Notes: a model not told the origin generated them from the sequence alone. A DNA stretch of 32,505 nucleotides from Elusimicrobia bacterium GWB2_63_16 (GCA_001799715.1 MGTZ01000043.1:1-32505); one strand, 5' to 3'; counted from the first letter of the stretch, positions 1 through 7,450 are shown. Numbers and translations are program-made.

Positions 1-933
1 CATGTGGTCGATGCGGAACAGGTCGTAGAACTCGGCGGCCTTCTTCACCTTGGAGCGCCACCAGTCGAAATTATTGCCCTCTATCACGTCCCAGTTATAG
101 GCGGGCAGGCCCCAGCGCTGGCCGGTCTCGCTGAAGGCGTCGGGGGGGGCGCCGATCTCGCGGTTGATGTCGAACTCGGCCTGGCGGGCCCACACGTCGG
201 AACTTTCCTGGTTCACCATGAAGGGCAGGTCGCCCAGCAGCTTGATGCCCAGGCCGGAGGCCCGCTCGCGGGCGGCGGTCCACTGGCGGTGGATGGCCCA
301 CTGCAGGTACTTGAAGAACACCACCTGCAGTTCCTCGCGCGAGTGCAGCTCGGCCAGGGCGGCGGCGTCGCGCCGGCGCAGCGGCTCCTCCCAGTGCGTC
401 CAGGAAGTCCAGTCGTGAGTGTCCTTGAGGCGGCGGAAGACGGCGTAGTCCTCCAGCCAGCCGGCGTTGGCGCGGCAGAAGGCGCGGAACTCGGCCGCGA
501 GGCCGGAATCCTTGAGGATGTGGTTCTGGTGGAAATGGGTGTAGACCTTCCAGAGCGTGCTGAACTTGAGGTGCCGCACCTCGTTGTACATCACGGCCCT
601 GGAGGCGCGCAGCCGGCGCAGGCCGGACTGGAAGCGGCGGGAGTTGACTTCCTCCAGCAGGGCGGGTGATTCCCTGAGTTCTGGCAGCTCGTCGACGGCG
701 ATATAGATCGGGTCCAGCGCGAAAGCGGACAGCGCGGTGTAGGGGCAGGAGACTCCGGGCGGCATTTCGTTGATCGGCAGCACCTGCAGCAGGTCCAGGT
801 TCAGCGCCTTCATAGCGTCGAACCAGAGGGTCATCGAGCGGGTGTCGCCGATGCCCCAGTCTTTCTTGTGGCGCATGGAGAAAAGCGGGAAGAGGGTGCC
901 GGTATGTTTCTTTTCCAGTAAAGGGTGCATCAT
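1..933 (-). CDS. malQ: 4-alpha-glucanotransferase (amylomaltase, GH77), 5' part only
   Basis: The minus strand reads 311 codons without a stop and leaves the window at base 1, so the C-terminal ~200 residues of a ~500-residue enzyme are missing. The family transfers alpha-1,4-glucan segments between maltodextrins in the cytoplasm (glycogen and maltodextrin metabolism). Visible family marks: an N-terminal GTLFPLFSMR followed by DWGIGD (residues ~25-30), QVLPINEM (~50-57), GDLPFMVNQESSDVWA (cf. the GH77 GDLP..VS..SADVWA segment), GAPPDAFSETGQRWGLPAYNW, and the end of the visible part FRIDHM, where Asp309 should be the catalytic nucleophile. Start: two adjacent ATGs occur at 933 and 930; AGGAAA lies about 10 bases upstream of 933. 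It follows ridA by about 30 bases on the same strand, so co-transcription with ridA and the DUF6485 gene is likely. Recognition is from motifs, not a search. Confidence 0.93.
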   Translation of the reverse strand, partial: MMHPLLEKKHTGTLFPLFSMRHKKDWGIGDTRSMTLWFDAMKALNLDLLQVLPINEMPPGVSCPYTALSAFALDPIYIAVDELPELRESPALLEEVNSRRFQSGLRRLRASRAVMYNEVRHLKFSTLWKVYTHFHQNHILKDSGLAAEFRAFCRANAGWLEDYAVFRRLKDTHDWTSWTHWEEPLRRRDAAALAELHSREELQVVFFKYLQWAIHRQWTAARERASGLGIKLLGDLPFMVNQESSDVWARQAEFDINREIGAPPDAFSETGQRWGLPAYNWDVIEGNNFDWWRSKVKKAAEFYDLFRIDHM

Positions 934-963
934 AGGGGTCCGTTTCCTGCCGGGTCGCGCGGC

Positions 964-1341
964 CTAGCGGGCGGCTACCGCCTCTATCTCCACCAGGGCG
1001 GCCTTGGGCAGGGCTTTCACCTCTATGGTGGCGCGGGCGGGAGGGTTGGCGGCGAAGAAGCGGCCGTACACTTCGTTCATCGCCGCGAACTGGCCGAGGT
1101 CGGCCATGAAAACGGTGGTCTTGAGGACATGCTCCAGCGAGAGGCCCTCGGACTTGAGTATGCCTTCCAGGTTCTTTATGACGGCCTCGGTCTGGGCCTT
1201 TATCTCGGCCGGGGCCATGGCGCCGGTGGCGGGGTCGAGCGGCAGCTGGCCGGAGATGAAGATCAGCCCGCCGGCCTCTACGGCCTGGGAGTAGGGGCCT
1301 ATGGCGGCGGGGGCGTTACCGGTGGCGATGATCTTTTTCAT
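964..1341 (-). CDS. ridA: RidA family reactive enamine/imine deaminase
   Basis: A 125-residue protein of the YjgF/YER057c/UK114 family, which hydrolyses reactive 2-aminoacrylate-type enamines and imines made by PLP enzymes and so protects those enzymes. Family features seen: N-terminal AIGPYSQAVEAGGLIFISGQ (residues 13-32, with Tyr17 and Ser30), the substrate-carboxylate arginine in PPARATIEV (Arg103), and the terminal LVEIEAVA with the acidic residue expected near the active site (Glu118/Glu120). Length matches the usual ~125-130 residues, so the gene is complete. The start codon lies one base after the stop of the upstream DUF6485 gene, which suggests translational coupling. The call is secure; the physiological substrate cannot be read from sequence. 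Confidence 0.96.
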   Translation of the reverse strand: MKKIIATGNAPAAIGPYSQAVEAGGLIFISGQLPLDPATGAMAPAEIKAQTEAVIKNLEGILKSEGLSLEHVLKTTVFMADLGQFAAMNEVYGRFFAANPPARATIEVKALPKAALVEIEAVAAR

Positions 1342-1342
1342 G

Positions 1343-1540
1343 CTAGTTCCTTTTGCTGGTGCGTATGAAATTTTCCACGGTGCGGTCGTAGGTGCGCTCC
1401 GCTTCCGGCGTGAACAGGCAGCCGGGCAGTTCGCCGGCGGCCCTGTGATAGGCCACGCAGTCGCAGCAGGCGCCTTTCCTTGAGCAGGGCTCGTAGGTGC
1501 AGGCGCAGCCGGCCTTGTTGCGGTCTTTTTTGCAGTCCAT
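1343..1540 (-). CDS. DUF6485-like small cysteine-rich protein
   Basis: A 65-residue protein with eight cysteines, seven of them in the first 28 residues ([20 protein letters not shown], then GACCDC), then [12 protein letters not shown] and a C-terminal [13 protein letters not shown]. This pattern is what I recall for the DUF6485 family; the spacing suggests a metal-binding (zinc or Fe-S) mini-protein, but its function is unknown. It is the first gene of the probable DUF6485-ridA-malQ transcript. A perfect TATAAT lies on the minus strand at 1558-1553, which would place the transcription start only ~6 bases before the ATG. There is no convincing Shine-Dalgarno sequence within that short leader. 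Confidence 0.85.
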   Translation of the reverse strand: MDCKKDRNKAGCACTYEPCSRKGACCDCVAYHRAAGELPGCLFTPEAERTYDRTVENFIRTSKRN

Positions 1541-1552
1541 GCGGATATCCCT

Positions 1553-1558
1553 ATTATA
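1553..1558 (-). promoter_or_regulatory. -10 hexamer for the DUF6485-ridA-malQ transcript
   Basis: TATAAT reads on the minus strand at 1558-1553. The expected start point (~1546) lies six bases before the ATG at 1540. No good -35 box is seen at 16-18 bases. It sits in the divergent 116-base gap shared with the plus-strand gene at 1657. Confidence 0.5.
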
Positions 1559-1609
1559 TTAAAAAACCGCGGCAGGGGGAGGGGGCTGGCGAAAAGCCTA
1601 AAAAGCGTC

Positions 1610-1615
1610 TATACT
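1610..1615 (+). promoter_or_regulatory. -10 hexamer upstream of the gene at 1657
   Basis: TATACT (5 of 6 to consensus) gives an expected start near 1622 and a ~35-base leader containing AGGCAGGA five bases before the ATG. The -35 region (around 1587) is poor. Confidence 0.45.
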
Positions 1616-1656
1616 ATTAGCGCCGGCCCGGGGCCGCTTTTTCAGGCAGGATTTTT

Positions 1657-3309
1657 ATGGAAGGCAAATTCATTAAACCCGTTCACCTGGTAGCTTTCGG
1701 CATGTTCGTCATGACGCTGGCCGGCTTTTTCACGGTCATGCACGTCGGGATCAGCGCCAGGAGGGCCGACCAGATACGGCACGGCTTCGCTTTCCGCGGG
1801 GCGCCGGCGCCGGAAAAGAGCTCCTTCGCGGACGATTTCAAGCGCGGCGGCGCCATAGTGGCCGCCGGCGCGCGCAACTTTGCCGGCGGGCTTTTCTCCA
1901 GTTCGGACGGCCGGCCACCCGCGGCGCGCTCCTACGCGGCGGCCACCAGGCGCGCCTCCATTTACGACGAGGAGCGCAACGGCGCGCCCGGCGAAAAGGA
2001 TCCGTTCGAGGAATTTTACGAGAAGAACTACGGCCGCGGGGCCGGAGCGTCTTACTCCGCTCCGGCCGCCTCGTGGGGCGGGGCCGCCCCCTCGTGGAGC
2101 GGTTCCGGCGGCAGTTCCACGGCCGGCCGCGCGTACACTTCTGCGTCTGAACAGGCTGGCGCGGGTTCCCCGCATACGGACGCGGCGGTGCCCGGGGATG
2201 AGGGCGCCGAAGAGAGCGAAGCTCCCGGCAGTCCCGTGTTCGGCGGACCGCTGGGCAGGGAAGACGCGCAGCGGAAACTGCACGCCTCGCTGCCGCAAGG
2301 CGCCGGGCCCTGGCAGGGGCTTGAGCGCCCGGGCGAATTCTCGGGCGGCGGGCTTGCCCCGGCCGGAGTGAAAGGCGAAAAAGGCGGCACCCTCTCCGGC
2401 ATGCCGGGCAGTAAAGCCCCCGGCTCGCTGGACGGCGCCGGTGAGGACGCCCGGTCCGGCTCACAGGGCAGTTACAATTCCAAGATGAGCGGCGGCGCGG
2501 CCGCTGCCGCGGCGGCCGCCCCCGGCGCGGTTCCCGAAGCCGCGAAGCCGGCGGAAGTTTCCGCGGACGCCGGCGGCTCCGGCGGCGGTTCCGGCTCCGG
2601 CGGCGGTTCCGGTTCCGGCGGCACTTCCGGGGACGCGGGCACCGGTTCCGTGGACAAAACGGGCGACACGTCCGAAACCGAGCAGCCCGAAGAGGAAGAA
2701 TATACCGACAGGTCCAATTTTTACGCCGCCGCGGCGGAGGACCAGGCCTTCCTGAAGACGGTGGTCCTGGAGCGGAGCAAAGGCGCCGAGGCGAAGTATG
2801 TCACCGATGAGGACTCCGCCGGCGAGCTCGATGAGTCGCTGCTTAAATCCGGCTCGGTTGTTCCCGAGGCCCCGGCTGAAAAGGACTTTCTGGCCGCCCG
2901 TTCGGACCCGAACCGCGCCAGAACTAAAACCGATCCGGAGCTGTTCTCCGCCCTTTCCCCCGAGCGCAGGAAAGAGCTTAAGCGGGAAATACATGTTTTC
3001 CTCAAGCGCATAGAGCGCCGCTACGGCGCCCTGGAGGACATCGTCTACACCTCCTGCGGTGCCGGGCGCGAGCTCTGCGCCGAGCACGGCCTGACCGAAG
3101 GCTATATCACGATGAGGACCAAGAAAGGGGCCAAGCTGCTGCTGGGTCTCAAGTACGTGGATAAGAAGTGGCGGCCCTATACCGTCGGCTTCACGCTGCC
3201 CGCTTCGCTGCGCCCGCCGCCGCCTCCCGCCGAGGAGAGTGAACGGCGGGAAGAAGAGAACCTGGACGGCGACACCGACCCCGAAGCGGACGCGGAGACC
3301 GAAGAATAG
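1657..3309 (+). CDS. Unrecognised membrane-anchored low-complexity protein with C-terminal Cys-pair domain
   Basis: 550 residues, not recognised. A short cytoplasmic N-terminus (MEGKFIKPVH) precedes one hydrophobic helix (~residues 8-28), so the rest is probably extracytoplasmic. Residues ~30-440 are low complexity: Ala/Gly/Ser/Pro-rich, with polyalanine (~285-295), a GGSGSGGG-type linker (~308-326), then a Glu/Asp-rich stretch. A compact, charged, predicted folded domain follows (~430-510): ERRKELKREIHVFLKRIERR, a Cys467-x6-Cys474 pair, then beta-like GYITMRTKKGAKLLLGL. The tail is proline- then Glu/Asp-rich. Start supported by AGGA five bases upstream. It resembles the proteins encoded at 6073-16538 in architecture, and its Cys-pair C-terminal domain recalls the one at 6073, but it is separated from them by a Mur ligase and fprA. 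Coding potential is supported by the long open frame and ordered domain structure; function is unknown. Confidence 0.85.
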   Translation: MEGKFIKPVHLVAFGMFVMTLAGFFTVMHVGISARRADQIRHGFAFRGAPAPEKSSFADDFKRGGAIVAAGARNFAGGLFSSSDGRPPAARSYAAATRRASIYDEERNGAPGEKDPFEEFYEKNYGRGAGASYSAPAASWGGAAPSWSGSGGSSTAGRAYTSASEQAGAGSPHTDAAVPGDEGAEESEAPGSPVFGGPLGREDAQRKLHASLPQGAGPWQGLERPGEFSGGGLAPAGVKGEKGGTLSGMPGSKAPGSLDGAGEDARSGSQGSYNSKMSGGAAAAAAAAPGAVPEAAKPAEVSADAGGSGGGSGSGGGSGSGGTSGDAGTGSVDKTGDTSETEQPEEEEYTDRSNFYAAAAEDQAFLKTVVLERSKGAEAKYVTDEDSAGELDESLLKSGSVVPEAPAEKDFLAARSDPNRARTKTDPELFSALSPERRKELKREIHVFLKRIERRYGALEDIVYTSCGAGRELCAEHGLTEGYITMRTKKGAKLLLGLKYVDKKWRPYTVGFTLPASLRPPPPPAEESERREEENLDGDTDPEADAETEE

Positions 3310-3329
3310 CCCTCTCCCCCGAGCCCGCA

Positions 3330-3351
3330 CTGCCGCCTTGCCCTGCGGCAG
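3330..3351 (+). other. Small hairpin after the gene at 1657
   Basis: CTGCCGC and GCGGCAG (3330-3336, 3345-3351) can pair as a 7-bp stem with an 8-base loop. No T-run follows, so it is not a standard intrinsic terminator; it may still mark a transcript end or processing site. Confidence 0.3.
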
Positions 3352-3361
3352 GCTAATTATC

Positions 3362-3367
3362 AATAAT
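3362..3367 (+). promoter_or_regulatory. Possible -10 hexamer for the Mur ligase gene
   Basis: AATAAT lies in a short AT-rich island after a GC-rich stretch, with TTGCCC 18 bases upstream (3338-3343). The expected start (~3374) would be two bases before the ATG at 3376. No Shine-Dalgarno sequence is present upstream of that ATG. Confidence 0.35.
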
Positions 3368-3375
3368 CTCTATTA

Positions 3376-4725
3376 ATGAGAGATACCATACATTTTTCCG
3401 GCATAGGCGGGGTCGGCATGAGCGCGCTCGCGCAGGTAGCCGCCATGGAAGGGCGGCCCGTAAGCGGCTCCGACCGCGATTTCGACCGGGGCCGCAACCT
3501 CGGAGTCAAAGCCGCGCTGGATGCGCTGGGCATAAAGATCTTCCCCCAGGACGGCACGGGCATAAACGAAAATACCGCCGAGCTGGCCCTCTCCACCGCC
3601 ATCGAGGACAGCAACCCCGAGGTGCTGAAAGCCAAAGAACTGGGCCTCAAGATCAGCCACCGCTCCGAACTGCTGGCCGAGCGCGTGAACGGTTCCGACA
3701 CCATAGCCGTGGCCGGCACCAGCGGCAAATCCACCGTGGCCGCCATGCTGTTCACCGCGCTCGAGGCCGGCGGCCTGCAGCCGTCGATAGTGACCGGCGG
3801 CGCGCTCGGCGCGCTCAAGGAACGCGGCCTGGTGGGCAACGCTTACCGCGGCAAGGGCCGGGTGCTGGTGGTGGAGGCCGACGAGTCCGACGGCACCATA
3901 GTCCGCTACCGCCCCAGGACCGGCCTGGTACTCAACATCAGCAAGGACCACAAGGACGTGGAGATCCTCAACAAGATCTTCGCCGAATTCGCCGGCAACT
4001 GCGGCCGCGTGCTCGTTAACGCCGACGACGCCCCCGCTGCCGCCGCGCTGCCCGCCGCGCCGGTCTTCGGCTTCGACGCCGGGGGCTGGAAGGTCTCCGA
4101 GGTGAAGCTCGGACCCTTCTCTTCCGCTTTCAGGATCAACGGCACCCCGTTCGAGCTGCCGGCGCCCGGCCGCTACAACGTGGAGAACGCGCTGGCGGCC
4201 TGCGCCGCGGCCTCGCTGTACGGCGTGAGCCTGGCCGACTGCGCCGCCGGTCTTAAAAATTTCCGCGGGGTGGAGCGCCGCTTCGTGCTGGTGGGCGAGC
4301 GGCGGGGCGTGACGGTGATAGACGATTACGCCCATAACCCCGCCAAGATCTCCGCCCTGCTCGCCGCGCTGCACCAGGCGCCGGGCCGGCGCGTTCTGGC
4401 TGTCTACCAGCCGCACGGTTTTACGCCCACGCGCCACCTGAAAGCCGAGCTGATAGAGAGCTTCGCCGCGGGCCTCAACCCCGGGGACATGCTGATCATG
4501 CCGGAGATCTACTATGCCGGCGGCACCGTGACCAGGAATATTTCCTCTAAGGACATTTCCGACGCGGTGGCGGCGCGCGGCCACAAGACGGCTTTTTACG
4601 AGAACCGCTCCGGGATCCCGGCCTTTATCGCCGGGGCCGCCGCGCCCGGAGACATAGTGGTGGTCATAGGCGCGCGCGACGCGACGCTGGCCGATTTCGC
4701 CGGCCAGATCCTGGCGGCGCTCTAG
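3376..4725 (+). CDS. Mur ligase family protein, MurC/Mpl-like
   Basis: 449 residues with the complete Mur ligase layout: N-terminal UDP-binding loop IHFSGIGGVGMSALAQ (residues 5-20), ATP P-loop GTSGKST (114-120), EADESDG (167-173), NISKDHKD (187-194), GRYNVENALAA (265-275), GVERRF (298-303), DDYAHNP (316-322) and VYQPHGFTPTRHL (~343-355). These correspond to the MurC/Mpl subgroup, which adds L-Ala (MurC) or a recycled peptide (Mpl) to UDP-MurNAc in the cytoplasm. Differences from typical MurC are visible: the P-loop is usually GTHGKT[ST], here GTSGKST, and DDY[AG]HHP is here DDYAHNP. The gene stands alone rather than in a cell-division cluster, so it may be a second, specialised paralogue. 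It precedes fprA by 55 bases. I am confident of the family but not of the substrate. The ATG has no Shine-Dalgarno sequence. Confidence 0.88.
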   Translation: MRDTIHFSGIGGVGMSALAQVAAMEGRPVSGSDRDFDRGRNLGVKAALDALGIKIFPQDGTGINENTAELALSTAIEDSNPEVLKAKELGLKISHRSELLAERVNGSDTIAVAGTSGKSTVAAMLFTALEAGGLQPSIVTGGALGALKERGLVGNAYRGKGRVLVVEADESDGTIVRYRPRTGLVLNISKDHKDVEILNKIFAEFAGNCGRVLVNADDAPAAAALPAAPVFGFDAGGWKVSEVKLGPFSSAFRINGTPFELPAPGRYNVENALAACAAASLYGVSLADCAAGLKNFRGVERRFVLVGERRGVTVIDDYAHNPAKISALLAALHQAPGRRVLAVYQPHGFTPTRHLKAELIESFAAGLNPGDMLIMPEIYYAGGTVTRNISSKDISDAVAARGHKTAFYENRSGIPAFIAGAAAPGDIVVVIGARDATLADFAGQILAAL

Positions 4726-4731
4726 GTTTTT

Positions 4732-4748
4732 CCGCCGGGTTCCGGCGG
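4732..4748 (+). other. Intergenic hairpin between Mur ligase and fprA
   Basis: CCGCCGG and CCGGCGG (4732-4738, 4742-4748) form a perfect 7-bp stem with a 3-base loop. The T-run (TTTTT) precedes rather than follows it, so it does not fit an intrinsic terminator on this strand. Confidence 0.3.
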
Positions 4749-4780
4749 CCGAGGCAACCGAGGAAGGAACGGAGAAGAAC

Positions 4781-5959
4781 ATGAACCCCGAAAAAATAAC
4801 CAACGATGTCTATTCGCTGAGGGTGAACCATTTCAACCGGCGGCTGTTCGACTCGCTGATCCCCCTGCCGGAGGGTACCAGCTACAACGCCTACCTGGTA
4901 AAGGGCGCGGAGAAGACCGCGCTGTTAGACTCCGCGGACCCGGAGAAGGCCGCGGTGCTCTTCGAGTACCTTAAGGCCGAGAAAAAGATAGACTACGTGA
5001 TAGCCCACCACGCCGAGCAGGACCATTCCGGTTCCATCCCGCTGGTGCTGGAGAAATACCCCGGCGCGAAGGTGGTCACCAACCCGAAGTGCAAAGAGTT
5101 CCTGATGACTCACCTGCACCTGCCCGCCGACAAATTCATCGAGGTCAAGGACGGCGAAACGCTGCAGCTCGGCGGCAAGACGCTGGAGTTCGTCTACCTG
5201 CCCTGGGTGCACTGGCCCGAGACCATGGGCACCTACCTGCGCGAGGAGAAGGTGCTGTTCTCGTGCGACTTCTTCGGCTCGCACCTGGCCACCAGCGCGC
5301 TGTTCTCCGAGGAGCACGTGGTCTACGAGCCCATGAAGCGCTACTACGCCGAGATCATGATGCCGTTCCGCTCCAACATCAAGAGCCACCTGGAGAAACT
5401 GGCCAAATACGACATCGCCTATATCTGCCCCAGCCACGGCCCGGTGCACCGGAACCCGAAATTCGTGATGGACATATACCGCGACTGGGCCGTCAGCGAG
5501 CCTCATAACAAGGCGGTGGTGGCCTATATCTCCATGCACGGCAGCACCTATATGCTGGTCAACCGCCTGGTCAGCCGGCTGCAGGAGGCCGGCGTCTGCG
5601 TGGAGAAGCTCAACCTCGACCAGATGGACGAGGGCCGCGTGGCCATGTCCCTGGTGGACGCCGCTACCATAGTCATCGGCACGCCCACCGTGCTGACCGG
5701 GCCTCATCCCAAGGCCGTCTACGCGGCTCACCTGGCCAACCTGCTGCGGCCCAAGGCCAAGTTCGTCTCTGTCATCGGCTCCTTCGGCTGGGGGGGCAAG
5801 GCCGTGGAGACCATAGCCGGGCTTATCCCCAACATAAAGGCCGAGGTACTCAAGCCTGTCATGATCAAAGGCATGCCCACCGAGGCGGACCTGGCGCTGA
5901 TAGACGAACTGGGCGCCCTCATAGCCGAAAAGCACAAGAGCCTGCCGGCCTGCGGCTGA
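4781..5959 (+). CDS. fprA: Flavodiiron protein (A-type flavoprotein, O2/NO reductase)
   Basis: 392 residues: a metallo-beta-lactamase-like diiron domain (1-~240) followed by a flavodoxin domain (~245-390). All diiron ligands expected for the family are present: His77-x-Glu79-x-Asp81-His82 in AHHAEQDHSG, His144 in PWVHWPETM, Asp163 in SCDFFGSH and His219 in PSHGPVH. The FMN phosphate loop is recognisable as SMHGSTYMLV (~251-260). These cytoplasmic enzymes reduce O2 to water and/or NO to N2O with electrons from rubredoxin or F420-type donors, and are typical of anaerobes. The length equals that of minimal two-domain class A proteins, with no rubredoxin or flavin-reductase fusion. GGAG lies about ten bases before the ATG. 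It may be co-transcribed with the Mur ligase gene. O2 versus NO preference cannot be told from sequence. Confidence 0.96.
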   Translation: MNPEKITNDVYSLRVNHFNRRLFDSLIPLPEGTSYNAYLVKGAEKTALLDSADPEKAAVLFEYLKAEKKIDYVIAHHAEQDHSGSIPLVLEKYPGAKVVTNPKCKEFLMTHLHLPADKFIEVKDGETLQLGGKTLEFVYLPWVHWPETMGTYLREEKVLFSCDFFGSHLATSALFSEEHVVYEPMKRYYAEIMMPFRSNIKSHLEKLAKYDIAYICPSHGPVHRNPKFVMDIYRDWAVSEPHNKAVVAYISMHGSTYMLVNRLVSRLQEAGVCVEKLNLDQMDEGRVAMSLVDAATIVIGTPTVLTGPHPKAVYAAHLANLLRPKAKFVSVIGSFGWGGKAVETIAGLIPNIKAEVLKPVMIKGMPTEADLALIDELGALIAEKHKSLPACG

Positions 5960-5986
5960 ACCGGCCGGGGCCTTTCAGATTGGGCC

Positions 5987-6015
5987 TTGAAAATTCGGGT
6001 TTCGTCTGCTAGACT
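5987..6015 (+). promoter_or_regulatory. Sigma70-type promoter with extended -10, for the gene at 6073
   Basis: TTGAAA (5987-5992), a 17-base spacer, TGC (6007-6009) and TAGACT (6010-6015). The expected transcription start is near 6022, just before a stem-loop at 6034-6067. Confidence 0.75.
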
Positions 6016-6033
6016 CTAATTATCGGTACCTGC

Positions 6034-6067
6034 TTTTTCAGTTTCCCCGCGGGGGAAGGGTGAAAAA
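6034..6067 (+). promoter_or_regulatory. Leader hairpin covering the upstream Shine-Dalgarno-like sequence
   Basis: Two stacked stems: TTTTTCA (6034-6040) with TGAAAAA (6061-6067), and TTCCCC (6043-6048) with GGGGAA (6052-6057), three-base loop GCG, with a small internal mismatch between them. The GGGGGAAGGG purine run, the only Shine-Dalgarno-like sequence for the ATG at 6073, is within the structure. Translation could therefore be structure-controlled or start at the downstream ATG (6100). Confidence 0.5.
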
Positions 6068-6072
6068 CGGGC

Positions 6073-7293
6073 ATGTTTCTTTTAGTGGCTGGGGGCCGTA
6101 TGGCTGACAACTCTAATAACAGGAAAAAAGCGCTCATCATTTCCGTCCTGGCTTTTCTATTCGCCGGAGGCGGGATCTTTCTTTTCTTCGTCGTACAGGG
6201 CGCGAACGATATTACCGGCGCGGGCAAAAGAAGCGCTTTTTCTTACGGCAATGTGGCGCGCGGGGCGGTGAACTCCTTCTTCAGGACGGTCGGGTTCATG
6301 GAAGACGACCCGATAGTCGAGTATGGCCCCGGCAAGCGCCCGCTGCCGCAGAGCGTTCTCGAGGCCAAGATCCTTAAGGCGGAGCTTTCTGCTTCCGCGG
6401 CGGACGCCGACCTTCGTACCTGGGGCGGGATAAAAGGCTCCGGCGGTTCCTCCTCAAAATCCACCGTGCCCAAGATGGCTGGTAAGGCCGCCCCTCCCGT
6501 GGGCGGCGCCGGCGGGGCCAGCAAGTCCGCCGGGGGCGTCACCCGTTTCGGGGCCGGCTCCGGCCAGGGGATGACAAAAGCTTCGGGCGCCGTTAAATCC
6601 GCCGAAGGGACTACCGAAAAAGGTACCCTGGCCTCCCTGCAGAATGCCAAGGCGATGCTGGGCGAAGGTTTGCGCAGCGGTTCCGCTTCTACCGCCAGGG
6701 ATAAATGGGGACAGAGTTTCGGCGTCAGCTCCTCCGGGGGCAAGGGCTCGGTTCTGGCCTATAATAAGACCGGCCTGGTAAACCTGGACAAGATAAAGAG
6801 CGGCGAGATCGCCAACCTCAAGATGTCCAATGCCAAGTCCCTGAAAGTTCCCGACGTGGGCGCGTTCCAGCAGGACAAGGCCGCGGAAGCGAAGGACCCA
6901 ACGCTGCAGAAGGCGAAGTCGGACGCCGAGGATTCCATAAAGAAGAGCGCCGCGGAGGCGGCGACCAAGGCCGCCGCGGAAGCCCTGACCAAGGACGGGG
7001 AGGATAAGGAGCAACCGACCGGCAGGAGCGTGACCGACGAAGAGGACGGCGGGAAGGAGAGCGGTGAATGCCGCGACATGATGGGGCCGCAGACGCAGGT
7101 CTGCTCGGCCGCCATGGAGATGGCTTTTGACGACGAATCGGTTTCCTTCGAGAAACTCGGTTCCTCCGATAAGGGCACCATTTATGCCGTGAAGTTCGAC
7201 GCCACCGATCCTCCTGCCATGCAGAATAGTAATATGATAGTTACCCCGGAGGGCAAGGTGGAATGGATTTTTGGCGATTATAAGCCCAAGTAG
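6073..7293 (+). CDS. Unrecognised membrane-anchored Gly/Ala/Lys-rich protein with C-terminal Cys-pair domain
   Basis: 406 residues from the first ATG; a second ATG at 6100 gives a polar start (MADNSNNRKKALIIS) that resembles its neighbours and has GGGGG four bases upstream, so the true start is uncertain. A single hydrophobic helix spans ~19-42. The helix is followed by FSYGNVARGAVNSFFRTVGFMEDD, low-complexity Gly/Ser/Lys sequence, and a segment (~187-217, NAKAMLGEGL then STARDKWGQSFG) that lines up with segments in the four downstream proteins. An Ala/Lys/Glu helix-prone stretch (~265-310) precedes a small C-terminal domain (~331-406) with Cys333 and Cys344 and beta-like sequence ending VEWIFGDYKPK. 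No known family recognised. It has its own strong promoter. The predicted topology is N-inside with the bulk in the periplasm or outside. Confidence 0.85.
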   Translation: MFLLVAGGRMADNSNNRKKALIISVLAFLFAGGGIFLFFVVQGANDITGAGKRSAFSYGNVARGAVNSFFRTVGFMEDDPIVEYGPGKRPLPQSVLEAKILKAELSASAADADLRTWGGIKGSGGSSSKSTVPKMAGKAAPPVGGAGGASKSAGGVTRFGAGSGQGMTKASGAVKSAEGTTEKGTLASLQNAKAMLGEGLRSGSASTARDKWGQSFGVSSSGGKGSVLAYNKTGLVNLDKIKSGEIANLKMSNAKSLKVPDVGAFQQDKAAEAKDPTLQKAKSDAEDSIKKSAAEAATKAAAEALTKDGEDKEQPTGRSVTDEEDGGKESGECRDMMGPQTQVCSAAMEMAFDDESVSFEKLGSSDKGTIYAVKFDATDPPAMQNSNMIVTPEGKVEWIFGDYKPK

Positions 7294-7320
7294 GGAACGC
7301 CGGTTTTTCGGTTATGGCCC

Positions 7321-7349
7321 TTGACAAGTCAACTTCTGTCTGGTATAAC
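7321..7349 (+). promoter_or_regulatory. Strong sigma70 promoter with extended -10, for the 7451-11322 operon
   Basis: TTGACA (7321-7326, perfect), a 17-base spacer, TGG (7341-7343) and TATAAC (7344-7349). The expected start is near 7356, leaving a ~95-base leader before the ATG at 7451. This is one of the best promoters in the window. Confidence 0.85.
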
Positions 7350-7362
7350 ATCGGTGTAAATC

Positions 7363-7405
7363 AACTTTGACCTGAACGCCCGCGGGGGCTGTGTCAGGAA
7401 AAGTT
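7363..7405 (+). promoter_or_regulatory. Structured 5' leader of the 7451 operon
   Basis: Three nested stems: AACTTT/AAAGTT (7363-7368, 7400-7405), CCTGA/TCAGG (7371-7375, 7394-7398) and GCCC/GGGC (7378-7381, 7386-7389). Together they form a long interrupted hairpin just downstream of the predicted start. No known riboswitch or T-box pattern was recognised and no T-run follows, so transcription attenuation is not supported. Confidence 0.45.
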
Positions 7406-7450
7406 TAAAGTTATTTTATGCGGTACTCTCGGGGATAAAAAGGCGGGGTT

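Noticed and set aside
4-669. 221-residue plus-strand open frame at the window start
   Set aside because: The minus strand there encodes malQ with clear GH77 motifs.
4727-4748. Hairpin with T-run considered as a terminator between Mur ligase and fprA
   Set aside because: The T-run lies before the stem on the transcribed strand, and an A-run would follow it on the other strand.
3373-4803. 476-residue open frame on the minus strand opposite the Mur ligase
   Set aside because: The plus strand encodes a protein with all Mur ligase motifs; the antisense frame has none.
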